The notes: generated by a model from the letters alone, not told the origin. Shown: positions 25,055-35,842, counted from the stretch's first letter. The stretch: DNA of 64,000 nucleotides from Pantoea sp. Nvir (GCF_009829915.1 NZ_SZZW01000007.1:30333-94332); one strand, 5' to 3'. A program made the numbers and translations.

Positions 25055-25978
25055 ATGAAGCCGATTTTCAACAGGGGACAGTCCCTGCAGTTGCGCTTGT
25101 TTTTAGCTGTGTTAGTAGCAATAGCGATTATTATTGCAGATAGTAGGTTGGGATCATTTACCCAAATTCGTAAATATCTAGATACATCAGTTAGTCCTTT
25201 TTATTTCTTAGTCAATAGTCCGCTACGACTTCTTGATGATATCTCTGGTTCTTTGGCATCGCGCCAACAGCTTGAACGAGAAAATAAAGCCCTACAACAT
25301 GAGCTTTTTCTGAAAAATAGTGACTTACTGATGCTGGGGCAATATAAGAAGGAGAATACCCATCTACGAGAATTGCTAGGTTCACCGTTACGTCAAGATG
25401 AATATAAAATGGTGACACAAGTGATCTCCACCGGAACCGATCCATATACCGATCAAGTAGTGATAGATAAAGGCAGCATTAACAGCGTTTATGAAGGTCA
25501 GCCGGTTATTAGTGATAAAGGAGTAGTCGGTCAGGTGATAGCAGTAAGTCAGTTGACTAGTCGAGTTTTGCTAATTTGTGACGTATCACATGCGTTGCCA
25601 GTTCAGGTTCTGCGCAATGATGTTCGCGTTATAGCGTCGGGTAATAGCTGTACTGAGGATCTACAGTTGGAGCATGTGCTGGGCAATATTGATATTCGCG
25701 TCGGTGATATTCTGGTAACTTCTGGCCTAGGTGGTCGCTTCCCAGAGGGTTATCCAGTTGCGGTAGTATCTTCTGTTAAGGTGGATAGACAGCGCGCTTA
25801 TACCGTAATTCAGGCACATCCAACCGCCAATTTACAGCGTTTACGCTACCTTTTACTACTGTGGAAGGTGGATAAAAACCGTAATACGCCGATGAAGCCG
25901 CATGAAGTGCATCATATAGCTAATGAACGTTTGATAAATATCACACCGCAAGTGTGCTTGCGTGAAGGCCATCCTTGA
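25055..25978 (+). CDS. mreC: Rod-shape-determining protein MreC, short C-terminus
   Basis: MreC is a periplasmic, membrane-anchored scaffold linking MreB to the wall synthesis enzymes. The start is the ATG at 25055 ([19 protein letters not shown]), aligning with E. coli; the frame upstream to 24986 has no family support. A membrane helix at about residues 12-32 is followed by a coiled coil and the beta-barrel domain ([35 protein letters not shown]). The 307 residues compare with 367 because the Pro/Ala/Gln-rich tail is gone; that tail is poorly conserved. It lies 150 bp after mreB. Confidence 0.96.
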   Translation: MKPIFNRGQSLQLRLFLAVLVAIAIIIADSRLGSFTQIRKYLDTSVSPFYFLVNSPLRLLDDISGSLASRQQLERENKALQHELFLKNSDLLMLGQYKKENTHLRELLGSPLRQDEYKMVTQVISTGTDPYTDQVVIDKGSINSVYEGQPVISDKGVVGQVIAVSQLTSRVLLICDVSHALPVQVLRNDVRVIASGNSCTEDLQLEHVLGNIDIRVGDILVTSGLGGRFPEGYPVAVVSSVKVDRQRAYTVIQAHPTANLQRLRYLLLLWKVDKNRNTPMKPHEVHHIANERLINITPQVCLREGHP

Positions 25979-26463
25979 GTCGATATCGCAGCCAAGGTCG
26001 TTGGGTTATTTGGCTGACTTTTCTTGTTGCCCTCGTATTACAGATTATTCCATGGCCTGAACAAATTTTGATTTTTCGACCATCATGGATCCTACTTGTT
26101 TTGATCTATTGGGTATTAGCACTGCCGCACCAAATTAGTGTTGGTACCGGTTTTATATTAGGTACCATGATGGACCTAATAGCAGGATCTACTCTTGGGG
26201 TACGTGCTTTATCGCTAAGCATCATTGCCTATTTAGTTACCTTCAAATTTCAGATTTTCCGCAACTTGGCGTTATGGCAGCAGGCGTTAATAGTGATGGT
26301 ACTATCACTAATAATGCATGTAATTATATTATCGGTAGAATTTTTAATAACTAACGCCTCATTTCGTATAGAAATTTTCTGGTGCAGCGTTATCGATGGG
26401 ATTCTTTGGCCTTGGCTATTTTTACTTATGAGAAAGATTAGGCGTCATTTCGCCATTCAGTAA
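25975..26463 (+). CDS. mreD: Rod-shape-determining protein MreD
   Basis: MreD is the integral-membrane partner of MreC. It has 162 residues, like E. coli, with about five hydrophobic helices; [19 protein letters not shown] and [16 protein letters not shown] are typical. The start is a TTG at 25975 that overlaps the mreC stop (TTGA), so translation is presumably coupled to mreC. No in-frame ATG near this point would preserve the conserved N-terminus. Confidence 0.96.
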   Translation: MSRYRSQGRWVIWLTFLVALVLQIIPWPEQILIFRPSWILLVLIYWVLALPHQISVGTGFILGTMMDLIAGSTLGVRALSLSIIAYLVTFKFQIFRNLALWQQALIVMVLSLIMHVIILSVEFLITNASFRIEIFWCSVIDGILWPWLFLLMRKIRRHFAIQ

Positions 26464-26471
26464 GGAATATT

Positions 26472-26767
26472 ATGTTATTCCGTTATTTAAATTCTGGTCC
26501 ACCGCGTATGTGCTTTTTGATCACGAGCGATTGCTCACCTGTTTAGTATAGATGTATATGACGTTTCTGCTGTTAGGCATGATAGATATGGCTGATTATA
26601 TCGCTATCGGTAAGCTCATTAACAATGCCGGGGCATATAGAATTTAGAGCATAGGTGGAATCTTTGTCTGTAAAATTACTAGAAGCTATGACGTGGTTGT
26701 CGAATTGCCGTTGGTTGAAACAAAAGAGTAAGTTATTCAGCCATTTTCAGTCACTGCGTGCCGTAAA
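26472..26767 (+). pseudogene. yhdE: Decayed yhdE (Maf-like nucleotide pyrophosphatase)
   Basis: The spacer between mreD and rng holds both ends of the Maf-family gene found there in E. coli. The start reads MLFRYLNSGPPRM (MTSLYLASGSPRR). After a jump, in another frame, LFDHERLLTCLV (LADSQHILDCLV), a stop, TFLLLGMIDMADYIAI, NNAGAYRI, a stop, SIGGIFVCKITRSYDVVVEL and PLVETKE (PLVETYE) follow. About the central half has been deleted and at least three stops are present. YhdE hydrolyses dTTP and UTP. Confidence 0.9.
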
Positions 26768-26776
26768 GGGGATAAC

Positions 26777-28246
26777 ATGACGGCTGAATTGCTGGTCAAC
26801 GTTACTTTTTCCGAGATGCGAGTTGCCTATATTAACGGCGGCATTTTGCAGGAGATACATATTGAGCGCGCGGCGCAGCGCGGTACAGTCGGCAATATCT
26901 ATAAAGGCCGCGTCAGCAGAGTATTGCCTGGCATGCAGGCAGCATTTATAGATATCGGTCTGGAAAAAGCTGCTTTTTTGCATGCTTCGGATATTACGCC
27001 ACATACAAAATGTTTCACAGATTATGAGAAAAAAAACTTTCTTGTACGGGATATCGTCGATCTGGTACGTCAAGGTCAGGACCTGATGGTACAGGTAGTG
27101 AAAGATCCGCTTGGGAATAAGGGCGCGCGCCTTACTACCGATATCACGCTGCCGTCGCGTTATTTGGTTTTTATACCTGGTGCTTCTCACATTGGCATTT
27201 CTCAACGTATTGAGAGCGAAAGCGAGCGTGAGCGCTTGAAAGCGGAAGTAGCTGACTATTGCGACGATATCGGGTGTTTCATTATTCGTACCGCGGCGGA
27301 AGGCGTCGACGAAAAGGAACTGGCGCAGGATGCCATATTTTTGAAACGGCTTTGGATGAAGGTTACCGAGCGTAAAAAACGTAACCAAACTTGTTGTTTA
27401 CTGTACGGCGAACTTGCATTGGAACAACGTATCCTACGAGATTTCGCAGGTGCGGCGTTGGACCGTATTCGCGTTGATTCTCGATTAACCTACGAACTGT
27501 TGTTGGAGTTTACGCACGAGTATATCCCGGAAATGGTCAATAAGCTGGAGCTGTACTCCGGGAAACAGCCGATTTTTGACTTCTACGATATTGAGAATGA
27601 GATCCAACGTTCACTGGATCGTAAGGTTGCATTAAAATCAGGAGGATATCTGATCATCGATCAAACGGAAGCAATGACCACTATCGACATTAATACGGGA
27701 GCATTTGTCGGGTACCGCAATCTTGATGAAACTATCTTTAACACCAATATTGAAGCAACGCAGGCGATTGCAAGACAGCTACGGTTACGCAATCTTGGTG
27801 GGATTATTATCATCGATTTTATCGATATGCGTAATGATGATCACCGTCGTCGCGTACTGCATTCTTTGGAGATGGTACTGAGCAAAGATCGCGCCAAGAC
27901 CGGAATCAACGGCTTTTCGGCATTGGGATTGGTGGAGATGACACGCAAACGCACTCGCGAAAGTATTGAGCACATATTGTGTGAACATTGCCCAATTTGT
28001 AAAGGACGTGGCATGCTAAAAACCGTAGAGACTGTATGTTATGAAATTATGCGTGAAATCTTGAGAATTCATCATTCCTATGATTGCGATCGTTTTTTGA
28101 TTTATGTCTCTCCAGAGGTTGGCAAGGCGCTGAAAAATAATGAATTGTATGCTCTAGCAGAGGTAGAAATTTTCATCGGCAAACAAGTCAAGTTACATAT
28201 CGAACCGTTCTATATTCAAGAACAATTCGATATTGTAATAATATGA
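26777..28246 (+). CDS. rng: Ribonuclease G
   Basis: RNase G matures the 5' end of 16S rRNA and decays some mRNAs. The 489 residues equal E. coli length. An S1 domain occupies about residues 35-125 (VGNIYKGRVSRVLPGMQAAFIDIG); the catalytic region has TVDINTG-type TIDINTGAFVG and IIIIDFIDM with metal-binding aspartates, and the zinc-link cysteines are in CEHCPICKGRG. AAGGG precedes the ATG. With rnr, orn and hfq in the window, a fair RNA-processing set is kept. It follows the yhdE remnant, the ancestral order. Confidence 0.97.
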   Translation: MTAELLVNVTFSEMRVAYINGGILQEIHIERAAQRGTVGNIYKGRVSRVLPGMQAAFIDIGLEKAAFLHASDITPHTKCFTDYEKKNFLVRDIVDLVRQGQDLMVQVVKDPLGNKGARLTTDITLPSRYLVFIPGASHIGISQRIESESERERLKAEVADYCDDIGCFIIRTAAEGVDEKELAQDAIFLKRLWMKVTERKKRNQTCCLLYGELALEQRILRDFAGAALDRIRVDSRLTYELLLEFTHEYIPEMVNKLELYSGKQPIFDFYDIENEIQRSLDRKVALKSGGYLIIDQTEAMTTIDINTGAFVGYRNLDETIFNTNIEATQAIARQLRLRNLGGIIIIDFIDMRNDDHRRRVLHSLEMVLSKDRAKTGINGFSALGLVEMTRKRTRESIEHILCEHCPICKGRGMLKTVETVCYEIMREILRIHHSYDCDRFLIYVSPEVGKALKNNELYALAEVEIFIGKQVKLHIEPFYIQEQFDIVII

Positions 28247-28590
28247 AATTATTTGCTTTTTGGCAGTTTAAAAAAACAAACATGCTTATAATAATGGCAA
28301 TGATTGAAACACAGCTTCATACTCACAATAACTTTCTGTTAGATAATAGTTTAGTCAGATATATCCATTTTTTCTATTGTGGAATAAAATCTCCTTAGAG
28401 GCTAGTTATGATGAGCTCTAAATAAAGTAGATACTGTACAAGTAGTGCAAAGAAGAGAAGATATGAATTGGCAACCTTTAGGGCATTACAGCAGGTTAGT
28501 GAAATCTAACTACATCATCGCATAGGGCTCATAAGTTCTGTCGCCTGATGAGTGTAAGACTTTATCCGAGTATAAAATGAGCGAGAAAAC
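28247..28590. other. Spacer replacing yhdP, with a possible tail remnant
   Basis: E. coli has the 3.8 kb yhdP gene here. Just before tldD the plus strand reads [19 protein letters not shown] and a stop that overlaps the tldD ATG, comparable to the YhdP end ISGPVDKPQINEVLR...KEKAQ. The similarity is short and may be coincidental. Nothing else is seen. Confidence 0.4.
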
Positions 28591-30036
28591 ATGACTTTGA
28601 ACCTGGTAAGGGAGCAGTTACTAACTGCTAACAATATCAATCAGCAGGACCTATTTTCCGTATTAGAGAAACTCTCAGAACGTTGTCTAGATTATGCTGA
28701 TCTCTATTTCCAGTCTAGCTTCCATGAATCCTGGGTACTGGAAGATAAAATTATCAAAGATGGTTCTTGGAATATAGATCAGGGCGTTGGTGTACGCGCT
28801 ATTAGCGGTGAGAAAACAGGATTCGCCTACGCCGATCAAATTACTTTGCATGCGTTACGCCAGTCGGCAGAAGCAGCGCGCAGCATTGTAAAAAAACAAG
28901 GGAATGGTAAGGTACATACCCTTTCAGAGGTGATGCATCGTGCGCTCTATCAACCAGTAAATCCGCTCGATAGCATGACACATGAAAACAAAATCTCTCT
29001 ACTGCATCGCGTAGATAAAGTGGCGCGCAGAGCAGATTCACGCGTACAAGAGGTTAACGCAAGCCTGAGTGGCGCCTATGAGCAAGTACTGATTGCAGCT
29101 ACTGACGGTACATTGGCTGCAGATGTTCGTCCGCTAGTACGTTTCTCCATTAGTGTACTGGTAGAGGATCAAGGCAAACGCGAGCGTGGCACTTGTGGCG
29201 GCGGTGCTCGCGTGGGATATGAGTTTTTCTTCGCCGATGAAAACGGCGAAGTACGCGCTGATGCTTGGGCAAAAGAAGCGGTCCGTATGGCATTAGTCAA
29301 TCTTTCTGCGGTCGCTGCACCAGCGGGTACCTTACCGGTGGTGCTTGGTGCAGGTTGGCCTGGGGTACTGCTGCATGAAGCGGTCGGTCATGGCCTAGAA
29401 GGTGATTTTAATCGTCGGAAGACCTCAGTCTTCAGCGGTAAAATAGGCCAACTAGTGGCTTCAGAATTGTGTACCGTGGTGGATGATGGCACGCTAGAAG
29501 GATTACGTGGTTCACTTGCAGTTGATGATGAAGGCACACCAGGCCAATGTAATGTTTTGATAAAAAGTGGCGTATTGAAAGGTTATATGCAGGACAAGCT
29601 CAACTCACGCTTGATGGGCTTACTGCCGACGGGCAACGGCCGGCGTGAATCTTATGCGCATCTACCGATGCCGCGTATGACCAATACTTATATGTTAGCG
29701 GGTAAGTCGATGCCGCAGGAAATTGTTGAAAGCGTCGATTATGGACTCTATGCTCCAAATTTCGGCAGTGGTCAGGTAGATATTACCTCTGGTAAGTTTG
29801 TCTTTTCTACTTCGGAAGCCTATTTCATTGAAAAGGGTAAAGTGACTAAGCCGGTGAAAGGTGCCACTCTGATAGGTTCTGGTATTGAGGCGATGCAACA
29901 AATCTCTATGGTTGGTAACGATCTATCTTTGGATAAAGGCGTTGGCATCTGTGGTAAAGAAGGACAGAATGTGCCTGTCGGTGTGGGCCAGCCTACTTTG
30001 AGACTAGATAAACTCACTATAGGGGGTACTGCTTAA
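28591..30036 (+). CDS. tldD: Metalloprotease TldD
   Basis: TldD forms a heterodimeric zinc peptidase with TldE (PmbA) that degrades unfolded peptides and processes microcin B17 and CcdA in E. coli. It has 481 residues as in E. coli; the metal site is [11 protein letters not shown] (HExxxH), in a well conserved central region. Its partner gene is not in this window, so whether the complex survives is unknown. The N-terminus [11 protein letters not shown] aligns with the family start. Confidence 0.96.
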   Translation: MTLNLVREQLLTANNINQQDLFSVLEKLSERCLDYADLYFQSSFHESWVLEDKIIKDGSWNIDQGVGVRAISGEKTGFAYADQITLHALRQSAEAARSIVKKQGNGKVHTLSEVMHRALYQPVNPLDSMTHENKISLLHRVDKVARRADSRVQEVNASLSGAYEQVLIAATDGTLAADVRPLVRFSISVLVEDQGKRERGTCGGGARVGYEFFFADENGEVRADAWAKEAVRMALVNLSAVAAPAGTLPVVLGAGWPGVLLHEAVGHGLEGDFNRRKTSVFSGKIGQLVASELCTVVDDGTLEGLRGSLAVDDEGTPGQCNVLIKSGVLKGYMQDKLNSRLMGLLPTGNGRRESYAHLPMPRMTNTYMLAGKSMPQEIVESVDYGLYAPNFGSGQVDITSGKFVFSTSEAYFIEKGKVTKPVKGATLIGSGIEAMQQISMVGNDLSLDKGVGICGKEGQNVPVGVGQPTLRLDKLTIGGTA

Positions 30037-30658
30037 TAGAAATTTCCATTATTTAGGTAAGGGGTATACTAAAGAACAAAAATGTCTAGTGTAGGACACC
30101 TTAGGCTTTGCGTATTTTGGTCAATCTTTCTTACCTGCATTAGACGTTTTATTAAATGGTAGTTTATTTTTACAACGCGAAAAAAGCATTGATCTCTCCT
30201 ACTTTAGTTAGGACAAGGCCGAGTAAGCTGCGATTGATTAAGTAATTTTAAACTCAATCTTATCTTCTATTTCCCTAACTGTTCACTGATAAAGACGAAG
30301 CTATCGCGTGTGGTAGCAACAAAAAAACCTAATTCAACCACTTTGTTAAAATACCACACCTCTTAGTGTTTTATTATGTACTCTAGCTACTAATTGATTC
30401 AGTGTACATTTTTTACTAAAAAATTTAGTCATGAGAGTTACTATACAGGTATTAAGTATTTCTCAGTGATTCTCTTTTGAGAGAATGTTTCCAAGCTCTT
30501 AAGGTGAAAGCGCCGTTGCTGCTTAATGAAGCACTATTATTTAGCCAGTATGCATTCGAATATTACCTTCCAATATTTATTGGGCATCATCAACCTGATA
30601 CAGAGTACGTCCGGGCAAATTAAGCATCATCTCAGCAAAGCCAAATTAAGGATTCATA
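30037..30658. other. Spacer between tldD and aaeX holding the aaeR remnant
   Basis: The interval is non-coding apart from the decayed regulator described separately. About 290 bp between that remnant and aaeX should contain the aaeX promoter; I see no convincing operator. Confidence 0.5.
30136..30369 (-). pseudogene. aaeR: Decayed aaeR (LysR-type activator of aaeXAB)
   Basis: AaeR is the LysR-family activator divergent from aaeXAB in E. coli. On the minus strand, in shifting frames, VWYFNKVVELGFFVATTR (E. coli SVFAKVVEFGSFTAAAR), Q-stop-TVREIEDKIEFKIT (QTVSKLEDELQVKL) and LINRSLLGLVLTKVGEI (LLNRSTRSIGLTEAGRI) follow in order, covering the helix-turn-helix domain. CKNKLPFN may be part of the C-terminus (EKDKLPLK). 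Most of the effector domain is deleted. Confidence 0.85.
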
Positions 30659-30862
30659 ATGAATGTTCTTCCAATTTTTGTTGTGTTTGGGCTTTCATTT
30701 CCACCTATTTTCATTCAACTAATAGTTTCATTAATGTTATTCTGGGTGGTAAAACGCCTACTGATACCGAGTGGGTTTTATGATTTTGTATGGCATCCAG
30801 CTCTTTTTAACGTGGCGCTATACTGCTGCATATTTTATCTAATATCTCGTCTATTCATCTGA
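30659..30862 (+). CDS. aaeX: Small membrane protein AaeX
   Basis: AaeX is a 67-residue protein of unknown role at the head of the aaeXAB efflux operon. The length and sequence match E. coli closely: [14 protein letters not shown], then [18 protein letters not shown] and FYLISRLF. Two hydrophobic helices are evident. The ATG at 30659 has an AAGGA ribosome site 6 bases upstream. Survival of so small a gene in a decaying genome, next to its dead regulator, suggests selection on the efflux operon. Confidence 0.95.
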   Translation: MNVLPIFVVFGLSFPPIFIQLIVSLMLFWVVKRLLIPSGFYDFVWHPALFNVALYCCIFYLISRLFI

Positions 30863-30869
30863 GGTTTAA

Positions 30870-31805
30870 GTGAAATCGCTAATAAGAAAAATCGCGTATT
30901 ACGCGATTACTCTACTGCTAGTTAGCATTGCTGTACTAATCATCTTTCGAGCTTGGGTATTTTACACTGAGTCACCGTGGACACGTGACGCTAAATTTGC
31001 TGCAGATGTCGTGGCTATTTCACCGGATGTAACAGGTTTGATTACTGAGGTACTAATACATGACAATCAACTGGTGAAAGAAGGCGATGCTTTGTTTGTC
31101 GTAGATCGGCCACGTTATCAAAAGGTACTAGATCAAGCACAGGCTGATGTTAAGTACTACCAAACTCTGGTCAGCAAGAAACGTCAGGAGGCAGAACGTC
31201 GTAACCATTTAGGCATCTCGGCAATATCGTGTAAAGCGTTAGACCAATCGAACAGCGATTTGCAAACTAGCGAATACCAACTGGAGAAATCTATAGCTAC
31301 GCGTGATCTAGCAAAGATTAATCTAGATCGTACAATTATTACTGCACCATCTGATGGTTGGGTGACTAATCTCAATGTTTATAAGGGAGAATTCATTACC
31401 CGCGGATCAGTGGTGGTAGCGTTAGTAAAACAGCGTTCCTTCTACGTGCTAGCTTTTCTTGAAGAAACTAAGCTTAATGGTATTAAGCCGGGTTATCGCG
31501 CGGAAGTGACACCTCTCGGTAGTAATATGTTGCTATGTGGTACCGTAGACAGCGTTGCGGCTGGTGTCACTAATAGCAGCATCTCAGTGGACAGTAAAGG
31601 TATGGCAACCGTCGATTCCAATCTGGAATGGGTACGTCTGGCGCAGCGTGTGCCCGTACGAATTCATCTAGATCGACAGTTTGGCAATCGCTTTCCGGCA
31701 GGCACCACCGCAACCGTAGAAATTACCGCCCAGAATGGCTGTGTTGATAATACCCAAGTTTCACCGATGACGCTACTCCTGAAGCGTCTGCGTGAATTTG
31801 GTTAA
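30870..31805 (+). CDS. aaeA: Aromatic carboxylate efflux periplasmic adaptor AaeA
   Basis: AaeA is the membrane-fusion protein of the AaeAB pump, which exports p-hydroxybenzoate and related aromatic acids. It starts at a GTG at 30870 behind a GAGG site, 7 bp after aaeX. The 311 residues comprise an N-terminal anchor (about 8-28), the [19 protein letters not shown] segment,  a lipoyl-like domain and hairpin, and a beta barrel ([25 protein letters not shown]), ending KRLREFG as in E. coli. Confidence 0.96.
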   Translation: MKSLIRKIAYYAITLLLVSIAVLIIFRAWVFYTESPWTRDAKFAADVVAISPDVTGLITEVLIHDNQLVKEGDALFVVDRPRYQKVLDQAQADVKYYQTLVSKKRQEAERRNHLGISAISCKALDQSNSDLQTSEYQLEKSIATRDLAKINLDRTIITAPSDGWVTNLNVYKGEFITRGSVVVALVKQRSFYVLAFLEETKLNGIKPGYRAEVTPLGSNMLLCGTVDSVAAGVTNSSISVDSKGMATVDSNLEWVRLAQRVPVRIHLDRQFGNRFPAGTTATVEITAQNGCVDNTQVSPMTLLLKRLREFG

Positions 31806-33791
31806 GTGGGAAATAGTATGATTGAGTTTTTACGTTTTCCTTTAAAGCTCACTTTTGCACTAATAGCAGTATTAATGATTGGGTTCTACCTCAATCTTGA
31901 AATGCCTCGTTGGGCAATGATGAGTGCTAGCATTGTTGCTGGAGGCACTGCTTTTTTTGCTGGAGGAGATCCTTATTCAGGTGCACTAAAGTATCGTAGT
32001 ATTTTGCGTATTACTGGTACCTTTATCGGCTGTGTTGCCGCCCTAACTATTATAATTACTGCGGTGCGAGCACCGCTAATAATGTTGCTACTCTGTTGTA
32101 TCTGGACAGGTATTTGTGTCTGGCTTTCCTCGCTTATCAAGGTTGAAAATTCTTACGCGTTAAGCTTAGCAGGTTACACTGCAATGATTATGGTTATGAC
32201 TGCCGATGCCAGTGGCAGTAGTGGCTTGATGTTGGCACCGCAGTTTGCTGTAGAGCGTTGCAGTGAGATCGTGCTTGGCATACTCTGCGCCATTTTAGCT
32301 GATATAATTTTCTTGCCACGATCCATCAAGGAGATGATTGATGATGAAGTTGATTCGCTGTTGGTAGCACACTATCGGCTGTTACGGCTGTGTATTACGT
32401 ATGGAGATAAAAAAAAAGAAGAAGTGTACAAAGCTTGGAGCACGCTAATACGTAGTACTATGGGGCTCAGCACCATGTACAGCCAGTTAATGATGGAATC
32501 TTCACGTTGGCAAAAAGCAAACTGCCGTTTGCAAATATTGAACACCTTATCTCTGACCATGCTTACCCAAGCGGTAGAAACATTTTTAATCCAGGATTCA
32601 TATCCTAAATATATTCCGTTGCGTTATTATTATTTGCTGGTAGAGAAGGATGTGAAAACAGTTTCGGACGTGCATAAGCGTATAAAGGTGATGCGCAGGA
32701 TGGGTAGGGCTAGCAAAAACGGGGAAATAGCCATGCTACTCAATAATTGGGTTAGCACGGCGACAGAGTACCTATTGCTAATAAAAGGGATAAAAAACAA
32801 CAGTAGAATTACCATGATAGAGGAGAGCATTCTTAAGCGAGAAGAAGTAGTTATGCGGGCACACTCCGCCGAAACACATTACGCAATGATCAATGGTCTC
32901 CGTACTTTCGTCTCTACTACGCTTGCTTCTTTGTTTTGGTTTTATACTGGTTGGACATCCGGCAGTGCCTGTATGGTGATGTTGGCGGTGATCACAGCGC
33001 TAGCGATGCGCGTGCATAATCCGTTAATGATGGCGAAAGATTTTCTCTACGGTATGACTGTAGCAGTACCTCTAGGCGCTCTATATTTTATATATGTACT
33101 ACCAAATACTCAGCAAAGCAAAATGCTACTCTGTATCGTCATTGGGCTACTTGGCTTTATGGGCGGTATTTTTGTGCAGCGCCGTCAGCTCGGAACGCTT
33201 GGTGCCTTAATTGGCACCATTAACGTGCTAGTACTGGATAATCCCATGCAATTTGAGTTTAACGTCTTTCTTAATAATGTGCTAGGACAAGTGATTGGTT
33301 GTTTTGTAGCGATGATGGTTATCCTATTAGTACGAGACAAATCGAAAGTGCGTACTGGACGTAAGCTACTCAACCATTTTATGTATACCGCTATTTCATC
33401 TATAACAAATAACCAAGCACATAGTCGCCAAAATCATCTTCCAGTACTTTATCAACATCTCCTTATACTGTTGAACTTGTTTCCCGGCGATATTGATAAA
33501 TACCATATTGCTCTGACTATTATTGTCGGCCATTATCGACTACGTAATTCAGATATACCAGTCAATGCCGAAATTTTAGCATTTCACCGGCACCTGCAAT
33601 ATACTGCACACCATGTAATTTCAGCTTACAGAGATGATAAAAGGAGTTATTATTTTCAACGGCTTTTAGAAGATTTAGAAGTATATCAAAAGAAGCTATT
33701 GCAGTATGAAGCACCGCTTGGCGTCATTGAACTAGTGAAGATTCTTGCCGATATACTTAATAAGTATTACGATACCTTCGTCCATATCTGA
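31806..33791 (+). CDS. aaeB: Aromatic carboxylate efflux inner-membrane pump AaeB
   Basis: AaeB is the FUSC-type inner-membrane component of the efflux pump. About 661 residues against 655 in E. coli. Two blocks of membrane helices (about residues 15-180 and 365-520) are separated and followed by soluble regions; FAVERCSEIVLGILCAILADIIF, FWFYTGWTSGSACMVMLAVIT and VLDNPMQFEFN are conserved. The GTG at 31806 directly after the aaeA stop gives an MG start as in E. coli; an ATG at 31818 with a GGGAA motif is an alternative. The outer-membrane partner is not in the window. Confidence 0.95.
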   Translation: MGNSMIEFLRFPLKLTFALIAVLMIGFYLNLEMPRWAMMSASIVAGGTAFFAGGDPYSGALKYRSILRITGTFIGCVAALTIIITAVRAPLIMLLLCCIWTGICVWLSSLIKVENSYALSLAGYTAMIMVMTADASGSSGLMLAPQFAVERCSEIVLGILCAILADIIFLPRSIKEMIDDEVDSLLVAHYRLLRLCITYGDKKKEEVYKAWSTLIRSTMGLSTMYSQLMMESSRWQKANCRLQILNTLSLTMLTQAVETFLIQDSYPKYIPLRYYYLLVEKDVKTVSDVHKRIKVMRRMGRASKNGEIAMLLNNWVSTATEYLLLIKGIKNNSRITMIEESILKREEVVMRAHSAETHYAMINGLRTFVSTTLASLFWFYTGWTSGSACMVMLAVITALAMRVHNPLMMAKDFLYGMTVAVPLGALYFIYVLPNTQQSKMLLCIVIGLLGFMGGIFVQRRQLGTLGALIGTINVLVLDNPMQFEFNVFLNNVLGQVIGCFVAMMVILLVRDKSKVRTGRKLLNHFMYTAISSITNNQAHSRQNHLPVLYQHLLILLNLFPGDIDKYHIALTIIVGHYRLRNSDIPVNAEILAFHRHLQYTAHHVISAYRDDKRSYYFQRLLEDLEVYQKKLLQYEAPLGVIELVKILADILNKYYDTFVHI

Positions 33792-34005
33792 AGGTATGGA
33801 TTGTGGTAAGTTTAGATAAGTAATTTTATAAATAGGTAGAACTAGTATTCTAGGAAATCTAATAGAAAGTAGAGATGGTTATTTATTTTTTTATATAAGC
33901 TTGAGTATGTAGTATAAAGTAGTATGAGTTATGACATAATATAACAATATAGATAAGAAAGAAGTAGGGAAGGGTGGTATCTACCATTAGTAAGCCAGCA
34001 TAGGC

Positions 34006-34476
34006 TTAAAATTCCTGTTCGAAGAGCATTAAAATAGCATCATGAAGTTGCTTGACAGTAAAGGCACGAGTGGGAGTGATAAAGATTGTGTCATCTCCTG
34101 CGATTGTACCGAGAATGCCTTCTGCTTTACCTAAAGAGTCGAGTAGACGAGCAATAAGTTGAGCCGCGCCAGGACTAGTGTGAATTACTACCAGTGCATC
34201 ACTATAGTCGATATCTAGCACCAGATTTTTCAAGGGACTTGTGGTAGTAGGCACACCAAGTTCCGTAGGAAGACAATAAACCATTTCCATTTTGGCATTT
34301 CGCGTACGTACCGCTCCAAATTTAGTCAGCATGCGAGAGACTTTTGATTGATTGATATTTTCGAAGCCTTCTTGCTGTAGCGCATGTACAATTTCACTTT
34401 GAGAGCTAAATTTCTCTTGTTTTAGCAAACTTTTAAATAATTTAATCAAATCTTCTTGTTTTAATGGATTTCGCAT
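34006..34476 (-). CDS. argR: Arginine repressor ArgR
   Basis: ArgR represses arginine genes with arginine as corepressor and assists Xer recombination at cer. It has 156 residues, equal to E. coli. The N-terminal winged helix is intact ([22 protein letters not shown]), as is the arginine-binding, hexamer-forming C-terminal domain ([31 protein letters not shown]). It is divergent from mdh, as in E. coli. A dedicated repressor kept in a reduced genome suggests arginine biosynthesis or its control still matters; the regulated genes lie outside. Confidence 0.97.
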   Translation of the reverse strand: MRNPLKQEDLIKLFKSLLKQEKFSSQSEIVHALQQEGFENINQSKVSRMLTKFGAVRTRNAKMEMVYCLPTELGVPTTTSPLKNLVLDIDYSDALVVIHTSPGAAQLIARLLDSLGKAEGILGTIAGDDTIFITPTRAFTVKQLHDAILMLFEQEF

Positions 34477-34897
34477 AAGTTACCAGTAATGGGAGAAAAA
34501 TTTCCGTCGTTCGCCGACAGACCGCAGATACATCATTGTGCATATGAATAAAGTGTTACGCAATCAGGCAATAAAAGAGTGGAGTCTCGTCGTAGTTACG
34601 AGTGTAATATACAATATTTAACGCAGGAAAAAACAGTTTAAGAAAGTATAAGCGAAGATTGTATAAATATTATGCAATGAAAGTACCGTAATTAATATCT
34701 ATCATCGTTATGCTCTGCCTGTCATCGAAATTAATTACTATTTATAGTAGGCACTTTGTGCCGAAAAAGTTGGAACATAGCAGGGTAAGTGCTACTGCAA
34801 GCATAATAGATATCGGTTTGTTATCATGTAGGTGTTTTAGGTCTGGCGATAGATAAGAATTTCAGTCTACTCTGCCTATCTTAATGAGGAGCACAGA
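34477..34897. other. Divergent argR-mdh control region
   Basis: About 420 bp without a gene. Near argR, CATTGTGCATATGAATAAA (about 34535-34553) resembles, with a short deletion, the paired ARG boxes E. coli argR uses for autoregulation. The mdh gene has a GAGG ribosome site before its ATG. No other element is clear. Confidence 0.4.
34534..34555 (-). promoter_or_regulatory. Possible degraded ARG box upstream of argR
   Basis: TTGTGCATA followed by TGAATAAA echoes the E. coli argR operator TTGTGCATACAGATGAAT, with the centre shortened. It is in the right place for autorepression but falls short of a full 18-bp ARG box. Confidence 0.3.
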
Positions 34898-35842
34898 ATG
34901 AAAGTTGCTATTCTTGGTGCGGCCGGTGGCATTGGCCAGGCACTTGCCCTTTTGTTAAAAATCCAGCTCCCTGCTGGTTCAGAACTCTCACTCTATGATA
35001 TTGCTCCAGTTACTCCTGGAGTTGCGGTCGATCTCAGTCATATCTCGACGGCAGTAACGATCTATGGGTTTAGCGGCGAAGATGGCACTCCAGCTTTAAA
35101 AGACGCGGAAGTAATATTGATCTCAGCAGGTATCGCGCGTAACCGCGGTATGGATCGCGCCGATTTGCTTAATGTAAATGGTAGCATCGTACGTAATCTT
35201 ATTGAACAGATCGTGCAAACAGCTCCGAGAGCCCTTATCGGAATTATTACTAATCCAGTAAATACTACAGTAGCGATAGCCGCTGATGTACTAAAAAAAC
35301 ATGCTGTCTATGATAAAAATCGTTTATTCGGCGTTACCACACTTGATGTCATTCGCGCCAATACCTTTGTTGCCGAATTGAAAGGAAAGCATCCGAATGA
35401 GATGATGGATGTACCAGTAATTGGCGGCCACTCTGGCACAACAATTCTACCTTTACTGTCGCAAGTGAAAGACGTTAGCTTTAGCCAAGAGGAAATTGTT
35501 AGTCTGACTAAGCGTATTCAAAATGCAGGTACGGAAGTGGTTGAAGCTAAAAGAGGAGTTGGTTCCTCAACTTTATCGATGGGGCAGGCTGCGTCGCGCT
35601 TTAGTTTGTCTCTGGTGCGTGCACTGCAGGGCGAGTCTAATATAGTAGAGTACGCCTATGTTGAAGGAGAAGGCGAATATGCTCGATTTTTCTCACAACC
35701 ATTGTTGCTTGGTAAAAACGGCATTGAGAAGCGTCTTCCGATTGGTCCGCTCAGTGTCTTTGAACAGCAGACGCTGAACGGCATGCTGGAAAGTTTGAAA
35801 AAAGATATCGCACAAGGCGAAGACTTTGCGAAGTGGAAGTAA
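34898..35842 (+). CDS. mdh: Malate dehydrogenase
   Basis: Mdh interconverts malate and oxaloacetate with NAD, closing the TCA cycle. The 314 residues compare with 312 in E. coli. The NAD loop [14 protein letters not shown], the substrate arginines in [14 protein letters not shown] and the catalytic histidine in [13 protein letters not shown] are intact. The ATG has a GAGG motif. With the whole atp operon kept, this suggests respiration. mdh is the last gene of the 73-minute block; the next gene belongs to a different E. coli map region. Confidence 0.98.
   Translation: MKVAILGAAGGIGQALALLLKIQLPAGSELSLYDIAPVTPGVAVDLSHISTAVTIYGFSGEDGTPALKDAEVILISAGIARNRGMDRADLLNVNGSIVRNLIEQIVQTAPRALIGIITNPVNTTVAIAADVLKKHAVYDKNRLFGVTTLDVIRANTFVAELKGKHPNEMMDVPVIGGHSGTTILPLLSQVKDVSFSQEEIVSLTKRIQNAGTEVVEAKRGVGSSTLSMGQAASRFSLSLVRALQGESNIVEYAYVEGEGEYARFFSQPLLLGKNGIEKRLPIGPLSVFEQQTLNGMLESLKKDIAQGEDFAKWK

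Noticed and set aside
30526..30783. 85-codon plus-strand frame overlapping aaeX
   Set aside because: Its second half is an off-frame reading of aaeX, and the first part has no recognisable similarity.
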